From Curtobacterium flaccumfaciens (lineage in GTDB: Bacteria > Actinomycetota > Actinomycetes > Actinomycetales > Microbacteriaceae), in the NCBI GenBank assembly GCA_029689965.1, contig CP121450.1:2604001-2668000 (forward strand): a stretch of DNA of 64,000 nt, written 5' to 3'. This document shows, one piece after another, positions 53,150 to 63,782 of the stretch. The position numbers and the translations under genes were made by a program. How positions within the stretch are numbered: position 1 is the first letter of the stretch; every line of letters begins with the position of its first letter. The notes under the pieces are model-generated. The model was not told the DNA's origin and searched no databases. It saw only the letters and a program-made list of their open reading frames with translations.

Positions 53150-54642
53150 TGGTGCTCTGCCATGGTGCGCACCTTCGCCCGCTGGACCTTGCCGGTCGGT
53201 GCACGCGGCAGGTCCGGGACGACGACGATCTCGACGGGGCGCCGGAACCGGGTCAGTCGGGCCTCCGCACGGGCGGTGAGGTCGGCGACGAGTGCAGCGG
53301 TGTCGACGGGCTCGTCGGGCTGCGGGATGACGTAGGCGACCGGGACGGCCCCGAGCACGTCGTGCGGTCGACCCACCACGACCGCCTCGAGGACCCGGTC
53401 GTCGCCGAGCAGGACGTCCTCGACCTCGGACGGGTAGACCTTCTCGCCACCGCGGTTGATGACGTCGTCGGAGCGGCCGGCGAGCGACACCCAGCCGTCC
53501 ACCGACACCGAGCCGACGTCTCCCGTGCTGAGCCAGCCGTCGGCGTCGAAGCGTTCCGCGGCCCGGCCGAACAGGTAGCGGTGGACGATGCCCTCGCCGC
53601 GGATCCAGAGCGCACCCACCTCGTCGGGCGGCAGGACGGCACCGTCCTCGCCGCGCACCTGCACCTCGGAGCCGACGGGGACGCCGACGGTCCCGACGCG
53701 CGCCGGAGCCCCGAGCGGCGTCGCGGTGATCTGCGAGGCCCCCTCGGTCATCCCCCAGCTGACGACGAGCGGCACGTCGCCGAGCGCCTGACGGACCGGG
53801 TCCGGCAGCGGTGCCGAGGCGCTCCGCACGAACCGCAGGCCGTCCGGGAAGTCCAGCGGGCCGGTCTTCGCCAGCACGGCGAGGATCGCAGGCACGGCGT
53901 TCAGCCAGGTGATCCGCCGCTCCGCCAGGAGCTCCCAGAACCCGGTCCGGCGGAACCGGCGGTCGAGCACGAGGGTCGCTCCGGACACGAGGGTGGCGAG
54001 GAGCCCGACGACCTCGGCGTTGACGTGGAACAGCGGTAGGGAGTTGAACCCGCGGTCCTCCGGCGACAGTGCGTTGTGGCGCGCCACCGCTCGGGCCACG
54101 AAGAGCAGCTGCGACTCGGGCAGCTCCACGCCCTTCGGCGTCCCCGTCGATCCGGACGTGAACAGCACGACGGAGCCCTCTCCCGGGGCATCCGGGCTCG
54201 CCGCCGGCAGGTCGCCGTCACGGACGCCGGACGGGAGGAACGTGGTCGCGTCGATCCCGCTGGCCGGGGCCCCCGGGACGGTCGCGTCCACTGCACGGTC
54301 CGACACCACGATCGAGGCACCGCCGATGAGTTCCGCGAGACGGCCGGGCTCCGTGGTCGGCTGCCCGGTGTCGACGGGGATGGCGCGACGGCCGGTCGCG
54401 AGGGCGGCGAGGTGCACCACGGCGAACGAGAGCGGGTCACCGAGGTCGACGAGGACCGCCCCGGACGGCGCGACCCCGATCGCGTCGAATGTCGACGACC
54501 ACGCGGACACGGCGTCGTCGAGGTCTCGGTAGGTTAGGACGCGGTCACTGCGCGCGTCCTCGAGGTAGCTGCGACCGCCGTCCTGCGCCGCGCGGGCACG
54601 GATGATCGATCGCAGGTCGGGTCGTTCGCCTGCTTGCTGCAC
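53146..54642 (-). CDS. Class I adenylate-forming ligase (AMP-binding, acyl-CoA synthetase-like)
   Basis: Intact 498-residue enzyme activating a carboxylic acid as acyl-AMP. P-loop LFTSGSTGTPKGVELP near 155-170, VSWGMTEGASQ near 285, DGWLSTGDVG and NRGGEKVYPSEVEDVL, and the C-terminal catalytic Lys in APTGKVQRAK. No carrier protein or condensation domain is nearby. Overlap with the membrane acyltransferase gene suggests the pair activates and transfers an acyl group. The acid is unknown. GTG start follows a TACTCT box by 6 nt. Confidence 0.87.
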   Translation of the reverse strand: MQQAGERPDLRSIIRARAAQDGGRSYLEDARSDRVLTYRDLDDAVSAWSSTFDAIGVAPSGAVLVDLGDPLSFAVVHLAALATGRRAIPVDTGQPTTEPGRLAELIGGASIVVSDRAVDATVPGAPASGIDATTFLPSGVRDGDLPAASPDAPGEGSVVLFTSGSTGTPKGVELPESQLLFVARAVARHNALSPEDRGFNSLPLFHVNAEVVGLLATLVSGATLVLDRRFRRTGFWELLAERRITWLNAVPAILAVLAKTGPLDFPDGLRFVRSASAPLPDPVRQALGDVPLVVSWGMTEGASQITATPLGAPARVGTVGVPVGSEVQVRGEDGAVLPPDEVGALWIRGEGIVHRYLFGRAAERFDADGWLSTGDVGSVSVDGWVSLAGRSDDVINRGGEKVYPSEVEDVLLGDDRVLEAVVVGRPHDVLGAVPVAYVIPQPDEPVDTAALVADLTARAEARLTRFRRPVEIVVVPDLPRAPTGKVQRAKVRTMAEHQ

Positions 54643-54648
54643 GGACTC

Positions 54649-54654
54649 AGAGTA
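54649..54654 (-). promoter_or_regulatory. -10 box of ligase-acyltransferase operon, leaderless type
   Basis: TACTCT on the minus strand, then GAGTCC, then GTG 54642. Confidence 0.5.
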
Positions 54655-54664
54655 TTGCGGCTTC

Positions 54665-55697
54665 CTATGACCGGTCCGAGGGGAACCGGTGGAGCAGCCA
54701 TTGCCACAGCGCGAGCATCCGCGGGGTGCCGTCCGGACCGAGTGGCGTGGAGTCCTTGATGATGCGGGAGTGCGACTCCCCGGGGAGCCGATCCGGATGT
54801 CGCTGAGGATCGCGTGCGGATCGACGTCCGTGCCGGGGGCGCGGTGTCGGTGCGGAACGGGCCGGTCGGGCCGTCCAGCCCCATCACCGTCCACGAGCCC
54901 CGGATCCTCGGGCCGAAGACGTCGCGTACGTCGTCGATCGCGTACATCTGCGCGACCGGGGTCTTCCCCGGGTGGTCCATCCACGCCGCGTGCTCGGCAC
55001 CGAGCGACTCCACCGGCGACGAGAACATCAGGGCGCCCTGCACGGACCGGATGTGTGCGATGTATGCCGCTTCGCCGCCGCCCTGCGAGTGGCCGGCGAC
55101 GACGATGTCGTTCCAGGCGATGTCCTCGTCACCCTGCACGAACCGGCCCCACCCGCCGTTCGGGTCGTGGTCCTCGAGGTAGGCGATCGCGTCCCGGAAA
55201 CGGGAGACGATCGACCCCGCGGGCTTGACGGAGCTGAACTCGGACGGACGGCTCCCGTCGAACCGGTTCCGCTGCACCCTGCCGTAGCAGTGCGGGTCGG
55301 CCTGGCACGTGCCCGAGAGCGTCCTGCCGAGGTTCCAGTAGTCGAGCCCGAGCACGTGGTAGCCGTCCTGCAGCGCCGTTCCGAGGAAGCGCTGGTAGTC
55401 CGCCGGTTTCGCGCGGGTCGCCGGCAGGAAGAGCAGCAGCGGCCCGTCGGCGTTCGTCCGTGCTGCGAAGTCGTCGCGGTTCGGCTCGAGCCGCTGCCCG
55501 TTGATCGTGCCGAGCCGGAACCGGTGGAACTCCCCCTCGGGTCCGTGCGCGTCACCCCGGGGCGGCCGGTCGGCGGCGGCGACCCGGCCGTGCTGCTCGA
55601 CCCGCTGACCGCCGAGGACGTTCGCCGCGACGAGGGCCGCGGCGCCGATGGCGACGAGCACGACGGCCGCGAGGAGCAGGAGCAGCCGGTGTCTCAT
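54665..55697 (-). CDS. Exported alpha/beta hydrolase (esterase-like, two frameshifts)
   Basis: About 344 residues after repair. N-terminal signal anchor MRHRLLLLLAAVVLVAIGAAALVA, then a hydrolase domain with LFLPATRAKP, nucleophile motif VAGHSQGGGEAA and PVAQMYAIDD. A CxADPHC pair may form a disulfide outside the cell. Bases are missing at the runs 54835-54839 and 54778-54781; repair gives TAPPGTDVDPHAILSDIRIGS and an end LLHRFPSDRS at TAG 54665. Its start overlaps the coaE stop (ATGA). Substrate unknown. Confidence 0.8.
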
Positions 55698-56296
55698 CGA
55701 GCGATGCGTTCCCAGACCGCGTCGGCGGAACGGATCGTGTCGGCCATGGTCCCCGTTGCGTCGACGACGTGGTCGGCCAGCGCCAGGCGGTCAGCGTCGC
55801 TCGCCTGCGCCGAGACCCGACGCTCTGCTTCGTCACGGGCCATACCGCGGTGCGCCACGAGCCGTTCGATGCGCTGTGCCGCCGGTGCGTCCACCACCAC
55901 GACGGCGTCGAAGGACAGCGGCCGACTCCCCCGGGCCTCGGCGAGGAGGGGGACGTCGTAGACCACGATCGCACCGGGGTCGGCCGCCCCGGCATCGTCG
56001 AACGCGGCCTGGGCGAGACGCCAGACCTCCGGGTGGGTGATGGCCTCGAGGTCCTTCCGCGCCACGGGATCGGCGAACACGATCGCGCCGAGCGCCGGAC
56101 GGTCGAGCGAACCGTCGGCAGCGATCACGCCCGGCCCGAACCGCTCCGCGACCCGCGCCAGGCCCGGGCTGCCGGGAGCCACCGCGTCCCGCGCCAGCCG
56201 ATCGGCGTCGACGACGACCGCACCGTGCTCCGCCCAGCGCCCGGAGACCGTCGACTTGCCCGCGGCGATGCCGCCCGTGAGACCGATGATGCGCAC
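55694..56296 (-). CDS. coaE: Dephospho-CoA kinase
   Basis: Intact 200-residue kinase for the last step of coenzyme A synthesis. P-loop GLTGGIAAGKST at the N-terminus, DADRLARDAVAPGSPGL, and PLLAEARGS with the family Asp/Glu residues. It lacks the extra C-terminal UPF0157 domain of mycobacterial CoaE. The GTG start follows a TACGCT box by 6 nt. A long in-frame extension upstream is not coding. Confidence 0.93.
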   Translation of the reverse strand: MRIIGLTGGIAAGKSTVSGRWAEHGAVVVDADRLARDAVAPGSPGLARVAERFGPGVIAADGSLDRPALGAIVFADPVARKDLEAITHPEVWRLAQAAFDDAGAADPGAIVVYDVPLLAEARGSRPLSFDAVVVVDAPAAQRIERLVAHRGMARDEAERRVSAQASDADRLALADHVVDATGTMADTIRSADAVWERIAR

Positions 56297-56302
56297 GCGA
56301 AC

Positions 56303-56308
56303 AGCGTA
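56303..56308 (-). promoter_or_regulatory. -10 box of coaE, leaderless type
   Basis: TACGCT on the minus strand, then GTTCGC, then GTG 56296. Confidence 0.5.
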
Positions 56309-56330
56309 GCGAGCGCACCTGCCCGAACGG

Positions 56331-56372
56331 CCGGAAGCCCGGCACCCCTTCTCAGGGATGCCGGGCTTCCGG
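56331..56372 (-). terminator. Terminator of rpsA
   Basis: CCGGAAGCCCGGCA pairs perfectly with TGCCGGGCTTCCGG around a 14-base loop, 18 bases after the rpsA stop. Confidence 0.85.
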
Positions 56373-56390
56373 TACGGGCGAGCCGCTCGA

Positions 56391-57855
56391 TCAGTTGGTC
56401 GAGCTGAGCTTCTCGCGGAGCGCCGCGAGCGAGGCGTCGTCGGCCAGGGTGCCCTGACCGTTCGAGTCGCTCGTGAACGACGACGACGAGGATGCGCTGG
56501 CCGGCAGGTCGAACCCGCCCTGCGCCTCGTCGGCGATGGTCTTCGCGACCTGCGCCTTGTGGGCCTCCCAGCGGGACTGAGCGGCGGAGTACTGACGCTC
56601 CCACTCCTCGCGCTGGGTGTCGAAGCCCTCGAGCCACTCGTTGGTCTCCGGGTCGAAGCCCTCGGGGTACTTGTAGTCACCCTTCTCGTCGTACTCCGTC
56701 GGCATGCCGTAGAGCGCCGGGTCGAACTCGGTGCCCTCCGGGTCCACGCCCTCGTTCGCCTGCTTGAGGCTGAGCGAGATGCGACGACGGTCGAGGTCGA
56801 TGTCGATGATCTTGACGAAGACCTCGTCGTTGACCGACACGACCTGCTCGGCGAGCTCGACGTGCTTGTTCGACAGCTCCGAGATGTGCACGAGACCCTC
56901 GATGCCGTCGGCGACGCGGACGAAGGCACCGAACGGCACGAGCTTCGTGACCTTGCCCGGCGCGATCTGACCGATCGCGTGGGTGCGGGCGAAGACCTGC
57001 CACGGGTCTTCCTGCGTGGCCTTGAGCGAGAGCGACACGCGCTCGCGGTCCAGGTCCACCTCGAGGATCTCGACGGTGACTTCCTGACCGACCTCGACGA
57101 CCTCGCTGGCGTGCTCGATGTGCTTCCACGAGAGCTCGGAGACGTGGACGAGACCGTCGACGCCACCCAGGTCGACGAACGCACCGAAGTTGACGATCGA
57201 CGACACGATGCCCTTGCGGACCTGGCCCTTGTGGAGGTTGTTGAGGAACGTGGTCCGGGACTCCGACTGCGTCTGCTCGAGCAGCGCGCGGCGCGAGAGG
57301 ACGACGTTGTTCCGGTTCTTGTCGAGCTCCAGGATCTTCGCCTCGAGCTCCTGGCCGAGGTACGGCGTGAGGTCGCGGACGCGACGCAGTTCGATGAGCG
57401 AAGCCGGGAGGAAGCCGCGGAGGCCGATGTCGACGATGAGACCGCCCTTGACGACCTCGATGACGGTGCCGGTCACGACGCCGTCGGACTCCTTGATCTT
57501 CTCGACGTCGCCCAGGCGCGCTCGTACTGCGCACGCTTCTTCGACAGGATGAGGCGACCTTCCTTGTCCTCCTTCTGGAGGACCAGGGCCTCGACCTCGT
57601 CGCCGACCTCGACGACCTCGTTGGGGTCGACATCGTGCTTGATCGAGAAGCTTCGCGCGAGGGGATGACACCCTCGGTCTTGTAACCGACGTCGAGGAGG
57701 ACCTCGTCGCGGTCGATCTTCACGACGGTGCCGGAGATGAGATCACCGTCGTTGAAGAACTTCAGGGTCTTCTCGACCTCGGCCAGGAAGTCATCAGCCG
57801 AACCGATGTCGTTGATGGCGACCTGCTGAGGAGCCTTGGTCGTAGTGGTTGTCAT
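56391..57855 (-). CDS. rpsA: 30S ribosomal protein S1 (two frameshifts)
   Basis: mRNA-binding ribosomal protein with four S1 domains, about 487 residues after repair, starting MTTTTTKAPQQVAINDIGSADDF. Repeats are visible around GTVVKIDRDEVLLDVGYKTEGVIPSRE, GTVIEVVKGGLIVDIGLRGFLPAS, GIVSSIVNFGAFVDLGGVDGLVH and APGKVTKLVPFGAFVRVADGIEGLVH. First break near 57649: expected SRELSIKHD, observed GAAGCTTC in place of GAGCTC. Second break: a missing G near 57517, expected YERAWGDVEKIKE. Long leader of about 105 bases after TAGACT near 57966. Confidence 0.96.
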
Positions 57856-58028
57856 GTAGAGATTGCTCCGAACGGACATGAGTCGGGCCGTGGCGGCACG
57901 GGAGACGGGCCCCGGTGATCACCGCTGCGGCGAATTGGTTGTTGACGCGGATTGCGCCGCACAAGTCTAACCGGAGTGGGCGAGGCCCCACAACCGGGCG
58001 TGTCGGACCGTGACGGTCCGGACGGACA

Positions 58029-59706
58029 TCAGTCGAGCAGGGCGCTCCGCAGGGTGTCCAGGCCGATGCTGCCGAGCGCCAGCGCCCGGTGGTGGAACGC
58101 CTTGAGGTCGAACGACGACCCCTCGCGTGCGGCGACCTCGTCACGGATCGACTCCCAGACGCGCTGCCCGACCTTGTACGACGGCGCCTGCCCGGGCCAG
58201 CCGAAGTACCGGGCGACCTCGAACCGCACGAATGCGTCGGACATGTTGACGTTCTCGCGCATGAAGTCGAGGGCGTACTCCCACGTCCACGCGCCGCCGT
58301 CCGGGTTGGTCTTCTGCAGGTGCACGCCGATGTCGAGCACCACACGGGCCGCGCGCATCCGCTGTCCGTCGAGCATGCCGAGCCGGTCGCCGTCGTCGTC
58401 CAGGAACCCGAGCTGCTCCATCAGACGCTCCGCGTACAGCGCCCAGCCCTCGACGTGACCCGACGAACCGGACAGCTGCCGACGCCACGTGTTCAGCTCG
58501 CCCCGGTTGTAGACGCCCTGGCTGATCTGCAGGTGGTGGCCCGGGACACCCTCGTGGTAGACCGTCGTCTTCTCGCGCCAGGTGCCGAACTCGGTGACGC
58601 CCTGGGGACGGACCACCACATCCGGCCGGCGCGCGAGAAGTCGTCGGACGGGCCCGTGTAGTAGATCCCGCCCTCCTGCGTGGGGGCGATCCGGCACTCG
58701 AGGCGCTTGATCGGGTCCGGGATGTCGAAGTACCTGCCGTCCATCGCACGGATCGACTCGTCGCTGGTCTCCTGCATCCACCGCTGCAGCGCGTCGGTGC
58801 CGTGCAGCACACGCGCGGGGTCGGCGTCGAGGACCTCGATCGCACGGGCGACGCTCGCACCGGACTCGATCCGGTCCGCGATGCGCTCCTGCTCGTCACG
58901 CATCCGCGCGAGCTCCTCGATCCCCCACTCGTACGTCTCGTCGAGGTCGACCACCGCGCCCAGGAACCGACGGGAGTGCAACTCGTACGCCTCGCGCCCC
59001 ACCGCGTCGACGGGGGTGGCGAGCGGCATCAGCTCGTGCTCGAGGAACTGTCCGAACGAGCGGTAGGCGGCCGCGGCGACCTCGGCACCACGGGCGAGTT
59101 CGGCGCGCAGCGGCTCGGGCACCGATCCGCCGTCGTCGAGCGCGGCGGCGTCGACGAGCTGGCGGAAGACGCCGTCCTCCGCGCCGTTGCGCGCGGCCTG
59201 CTCGGCGATGAGCGCGACCTGGCGCTTCGCGGGCGTGACGTCCTCGCGGGTGCCCTCGAGCAGGGTTTCGCGGATGCCCTCGATGGCGTCCGGCAGGGCG
59301 TGCAGCCGACTCGCGATGTCCTGCCAGTCCGACTCGGTGGCGGTCGGCATGAGGTCCAGGACCTCGCGCACCGACTGCGCGGGGCTCGCGATGACGTTGA
59401 GGTCGCGCAGGTGGAGCTTCCGGTCGTACGACTCCTGGACGAGGTCGAGCTCGGCACCGAGATCGGCCTTCGTCACCCGGTCGACGGCGTCCATCGGCTC
59501 GGCGTCGTCGAGCGCGCGCTTCGCCGTCCGGGCCGCGTCGGCCATCGCGGCCGCGCCGGCGGGCGAGGTGTCCCCGTACTCCCCGTGCGCCCCGGGACGC
59601 CGATGTAGGTGGCGACGGTGGGGTCGAGGTCGACGAGGGTGGAGACCCAGTCCTCGGCGACCCGGTCGACGGCGGACGGCTGGCGGACGGGACGGTCTTC
59701 GGTCAT
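58029..59706 (-). CDS. DUF885 family protein, predicted zinc peptidase (two frameshifts)
   Basis: About 559 residues after repair. The motif YHEGVPGHHLQI matches the HEG-PGHH signature of the DUF885 group, thought to be gluzincin-type metallopeptidases; GHVEGWALYAERLMEQLG supplies the downstream Glu. One base is missing at the runs 59590-59593 and 58604-58607. No signal peptide, so it acts in the cytoplasm. The ATG follows TAGGCT by 7 nt. Confidence 0.85.
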
Positions 59707-59713
59707 GCTCCCG

Positions 59714-59719
59714 AGCCTA
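59714..59719 (-). promoter_or_regulatory. -10 box of DUF885 gene, leaderless type
   Basis: TAGGCT on the minus strand, then CGGGAGC, then ATG 59706. Confidence 0.5.
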
Positions 59720-60058
59720 TCGAGCGCCGCGCGCCAGGTCGCCACTCGGAGACGAGACATCGCCCGTCCGGTGAGACGCCCGGCGCCGCGAGACGCCGCG
59801 CCTCCCGCGACACGCCTCGCCAACAGCGAGACGCCGCCGCTTCCGGCTGCGTCTCGCTGCCGCGGCGGCGTCTCGCTGCCGCGGCGGCGTTTCGCAGCCG
59901 CGCCCGCGCCCTGGTGCGGACACCGGGCGGACTGGAGGCGCGGTGCCAGCTGGCACCGTCCCTCCAGGCACGGCCGTCACGCCGCTGGCGCGTCGCGCCG
60001 GTACCGGCTGGTGGGGCCCACCTCCGGTCCGTCGATCGGTCGCGACGCCAGCCGCGCG
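59720..60058. other. Gap downstream of polA with two repeat families
   Basis: No gene. GAGACGCCGC and GCGGCGTCTCGCTGCC segments alternate from 59746 to 59900, as in 16651-16990, then the GGAGGCGCG palindrome at 59932-59967. Confidence 0.75.
59932..59967 (-). repeat. Dispersed GGAGGCGCG palindrome copy
   Basis: CTGGAGGCGCGGTGCCAG faces CTGGCACCGTCCCTCCAG, 16 of 18 paired, no loop. About 90 bases after the polA stop, so a possible polA terminator. Confidence 0.75.
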
Positions 60059-62730
60059 TCAGTGGGCGGCGGCCTCCCAGTTCGGTCCGACCCCGACGGA
60101 CACGTCCAGCGGGACGCTCAGGTCGGCCGCCGCGCCCATCCGGGTGCGGAGGATCTCCTCGACGCGCTCCTGCTCGCCGGGCGCGACCTCGAGGATGAGT
60201 TCGTCGTGCACCTGCAGCAGCAGGTGGGACCCGAGCCCGCCGTCACGGAGGTCCTCGGCGACACCGAGCATCGCGATCTTCATGATGTCCGCCGCCGATC
60301 CCTGGATCGGCGCGTTCAGCGCCGCGCGCTCGGCGTTCTCGCGCAGCACGCGGTTCGGGCTCTTCAGGTCCGGGAACGGCCGGCGACGACCGAAGATCGT
60401 CTCGGTGTAGCCGTCCTCACGCGCCTGCTCGACGACCCCGCGCAGGTAGTCGCGGACCGCGCCGAACCGGGCGAAGTACTCGTTCATGAGCGTTCGCGCC
60501 TCGGACTGCTCGATGCGGAGCTGCTTCGACAGGCCGAACGGGCTGAGCCCGTACGCGAGTCCGTACGACATCGCCTTGACCTTCGTGCGCATCTCCGGCG
60601 TGACGTCGGCCGGCTCGACCGAGAACACCCGTGCACCGACGAAGCGATGCAGGTCCTCGCCCTCGTTGAACGCCTGGATCAGCCCGGGTCGCCGGACAGG
60701 TGCGCCATGATCCGCATCTCGATCTGCGAGTAGTCGGCGGTCACGAGCGTCGTGAAGGGCTCGGCGACCGCGAACGCCGAGCGGATCCGACGCCCCACAG
60801 CCGTCTTCACCGGGATGTTCTGCAGGTTCGGGTCGGTCGACGAGATGCGACCCGTGCTCGTGCCGGTCTGCTCGTACCGCGTGTGGATGCGGCCGTCGAC
60901 CACCGCCGTGTCGAGCGTGTCGACGATCTGACGGAGCTTGGTCGCGTCACGGTGCTGCAGCAGCAGACCGAGGAACGGGTGCGGGTGCTGCTCCTGCAGG
61001 TCGGCGAGGCTCGCGGCGTCGGTCGAGAACCCGGTCTTCGTCTTGCGGGTCTTCGGCATCGCCAGCTCGGTGAACAGGACCTCCTGCAGCTGCTTCGGCG
61101 ACCCGAGGTTCACCTCGTGGCCGATCTCCGCGAAGGCCTGCTGCGCGAGGTCGGCGGCCCGCTCACCGAGGTCGTGCGAGAGTCCGGTGAGCACCGGCCG
61201 GTCGATGCCGACGCCGACGGTCTCCATGCCGGCGAGGACCGGCACCAGCGGGAGCTCGATGTCGTCGAGAACCCGGAGCGACGACTCGTCGATACGAGCA
61301 CGCAGCGCCGTGGTCACGCGGAGCACGAACCATGCGTGCACCCCGACGTTCACGGGGTCGGTCTCGGGGACGAGCTGGTTCGGGTCCGCCGTCGGGAGCT
61401 CTTCGCCGAGCTTCCTGGTAGACGAGGTCGCCGAGGGGCTGCCCCTGCTTGCCGGGCTGCGCGAGCCAGCCCATGATCCGGGCGTCTCCCGCGATGCCGT
61501 CCACCTCGAACCCGACCGTCGCCAGCGCCTTGATCGCGGCCTTCGCGTCGTGGAAGTGCTTCGGCACGTCTGAGGCGAACCAGGCCGCCAGCTGCTCGTA
61601 GTCCTTGGCACCGCTGCCGCCCGGCACGAGGACGGCGTCGTCGTGGGTGGCGATCCCGATCGCGCTGAGGCGGCCGTCGATCACCTCGACCGCGACACCG
61701 AAACCGTTCGCCGCGTCGTCCGAGCCCTTGCGCTCGAGCCAGTAGCCGAGCTCCTCGTCGATGAGCGTGTTGACCGGCGGCGGGGTCGGTGCTCCGTTGT
61801 CGACCGATCCCTCGGCCGCTGCCGCCTCGGACGGCTCGCCCGAGCCGGCCACCTTGAACACGCGGTCCAGCAGCGTGCGGAACTGCAGCTTGGCGAACAG
61901 GTCGCGGACGGCCTGCTCGTCGAGCGGGCGGAGCGCGACGTCCGCCGGTCCGACGGGCAGCTCGACGTCGTCGACCAGGCGGTTGAGCCTGCGGTTCCGG
62001 ATCGCCCGGTCCTTCTGCTCGCGCAGGTTGTTCCCGACCACGCCCTTGATCTCGTCCGCGTGCTCGAGGACTGCGTCGAGGACCCGTACGCGGTGATCCA
62101 CTTCACCGCGGTCTTCTCGCCGACCTTGTCGATGCCGATCAGGTTGTCGCTGGTCTCGCCCACGAGGGCCGCGATGTCGGGGTACTGGTGCGGTTCGATG
62201 CCGTAGCGCTCGTACACCTTGTCGCGGTCGTACCTGGTCAGTTCGGAGACGCCGCGGACCGACGGGTAGAGCAGCGTGACGTCGTCGTTGACGAGCTGGA
62301 TCGAGTCGCGGTCGCCCGACACGACGTACACCTCGTAGCCCTGCTCGGAGCCCTGACGAGCGAGGGTCGCGAGGATGTCGTCGGCCTCGTAGTCCTCCTT
62401 CGTGACCGTCGTGATCCCCATCGCCTCGAGCGCCTGCTGCAGGAGCGGGATCTGCCCCTTGAACTCCGGCGGGGTCTCGGAGCGGGTGCCCTTGTAGTCC
62501 TCGTACTCACGGGTGCGGAACGAGAACCGGGAGATGTCGAACGCGACCGCCAGGTGGGTCGGCTTCTCGCGCTGGAGGAGCATGAGCAGCATCGAGATGA
62601 AGCCGTGGATGGCGTTCGTGTGCTGCCCCTCGCGGTTCACGAAGCTGTCGACCGGGAGCGCGTAGAAGGCCCGGAAGGCGAGCGAGTGGCCGTCGATGAC
62701 CATGAGGGTAGGCTTTGCGGAGTCCGACAC
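60059..62730 (-). CDS. polA: DNA polymerase I (three frameshifts)
   Basis: About 890 residues after repair: N-terminal 5'-3' exonuclease (VIDGHSLAFRAFYAL, YEADDILATLA, VVSGDRDSIQLVND), a 3'-5' exonuclease-like domain that appears to lack the usual DxE catalytic pair, and the polymerase domain with TADYSQIEMRIMAHLSGDP (motif A), RTKVKAMSYGLAYGLS (O helix) and LQVHDEL (motif C). Breaks: a missing G near 62083, an extra base beside GAGCTTCC near 61413, and a missing base near 60683-60688. GTG start follows TAGGCT by 6 nt. Confidence 0.97.
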
Positions 62731-62736
62731 CCGGAC

Positions 62737-62742
62737 AGCCTA
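62737..62742 (-). promoter_or_regulatory. -10 box of polA, leaderless type
   Basis: TAGGCT on the minus strand, then GTCCGG, then GTG 62730. The box lies within 42 bases shared with the divergent thioesterase gene. Confidence 0.5.
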
Positions 62743-62772
62743 CCGACGCCATCCGACACGGGAGTTCGACGC

Positions 62773-63198
62773 GTGACCGACGAAGCCACCATCACCGGGA
62801 GCGTCGACGAGCGGCTCGCGGACCGCGGCATCGGCGAGCTCGCCGAGAAGATGGGCATGGTCATCTCGAAGCTCTCCGCCGAGCGGGCCGTCGGCACGAT
62901 CCCCGTCGAGGGCAACCGGCAGCCGGTCGGTCTCCTGCACGGCGGCGCCTACGTCGTCCTCGCCGAGAGCCTCGGGTCGATGGCCGCGAACGTGCACGCC
63001 GGACCCGGCCGCTACGCCGTCGGCATCGAGCTGAACGCCTCGCACTCCCGGAGCGCCACCAGCGGGATCGTCACCGGCACGTGCACCGCGATCCACCTCG
63101 GGAACACGCTCACCACCCACGAGATCGTCCTCACCGACGACCAGGGGCGCCGCTGCTCCACCGTGCGCATCACGAACATGATCCGCGAGACCCGCTGA
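62773..63198 (+). CDS. PaaI-family hotdog thioesterase
   Basis: Intact 141-residue single hotdog domain, acyl-CoA thioesterase of the PaaI/YbdB type. The helix motif GLLHGGAYVVLAESLGSMAAN holds the HGG and catalytic Glu, and GIELNASHSRSATSG is the strand following. GTG start. It is divergent from polA. Substrate may be an aromatic acyl-CoA such as 1,4-dihydroxy-2-naphthoyl-CoA, by analogy only. Confidence 0.88.
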   Translation: MTDEATITGSVDERLADRGIGELAEKMGMVISKLSAERAVGTIPVEGNRQPVGLLHGGAYVVLAESLGSMAANVHAGPGRYAVGIELNASHSRSATSGIVTGTCTAIHLGNTLTTHEIVLTDDQGRRCSTVRITNMIRETR

Positions 63199-63222
63199 TC
63201 CTCGCTCTGGCGGCGTGCCCGC

Positions 63223-63693
63223 TCAGTCCTCCGGCGGACGCTGGAGGAGCAGCCGGGCGTCGCCGAACCCCAGCCGCCGGTAGAGCGTCTCGCCCTCGGC
63301 GCTCGAGTGCACCGACGTCCGTTCCACCCCGAGCGCGTCCGCCGCGTCGAGCAACGCGGTGACCAGACGCTTCGCCACACCCTGTCCGCGCAGCTCCGGG
63401 TGCACGTAGACGGTCTGCACGTCGCCCGTCAGACGGCGCCCGGGGCGATCCGGGGTCGGTGGACGCGCCACGAGTCCGAGCCACGCCATCCCGAGCACCC
63501 GGCCCCCGTGTTCGGCCACGACGCAGCGGTGCGTGTCCGGGTGCCGCTCCGCGAACGCGCACATCGCGTCGCGGTACTCCGCGCCGGTCGCCGCGGGCGT
63601 CGCGCCGCCCTCCTCGACACTCCACCGCCACCGCAGGTCGGCCACCGCTGGCATGTCGTCGGGCCTGGAGGCACGGATCACCACGTCGTCCAT
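63223..63693 (-). CDS. GNAT family N-acetyltransferase
   Basis: Intact 156-residue GNAT domain. VQTVYVHPELRGQGVAKRLVTALLDAA contains the acetyl-CoA-binding R/Q-x-x-G-x-G/A loop, and YRRLGFGDA is the C-terminal motif. It acetylates an amine of unknown identity. Convergent with the thioesterase gene (24 bases between stops). Confidence 0.87.
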   Translation of the reverse strand: MDDVVIRASRPDDMPAVADLRWRWSVEEGGATPAATGAEYRDAMCAFAERHPDTHRCVVAEHGGRVLGMAWLGLVARPPTPDRPGRRLTGDVQTVYVHPELRGQGVAKRLVTALLDAADALGVERTSVHSSAEGETLYRRLGFGDARLLLQRPPED

Positions 63694-63729
63694 CGCCCCA
63701 GTCAAGCAGGTGGTCGGCGCGGGAAACGG

Positions 63730-63764
63730 GAAGCGCCGCCGGACACCCGGTCCGGCGGCGCTTC
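63730..63764 (-). terminator. Terminator of ANTAR regulator gene
   Basis: GAAGCGCCGCCGGAC pairs perfectly with GTCCGGCGGCGCTTC around a 5-base loop, 19 bases after the stop at 63783. Confidence 0.85.
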
Positions 63765-63782
63765 GGTGAGCGGAGGTCGGCG

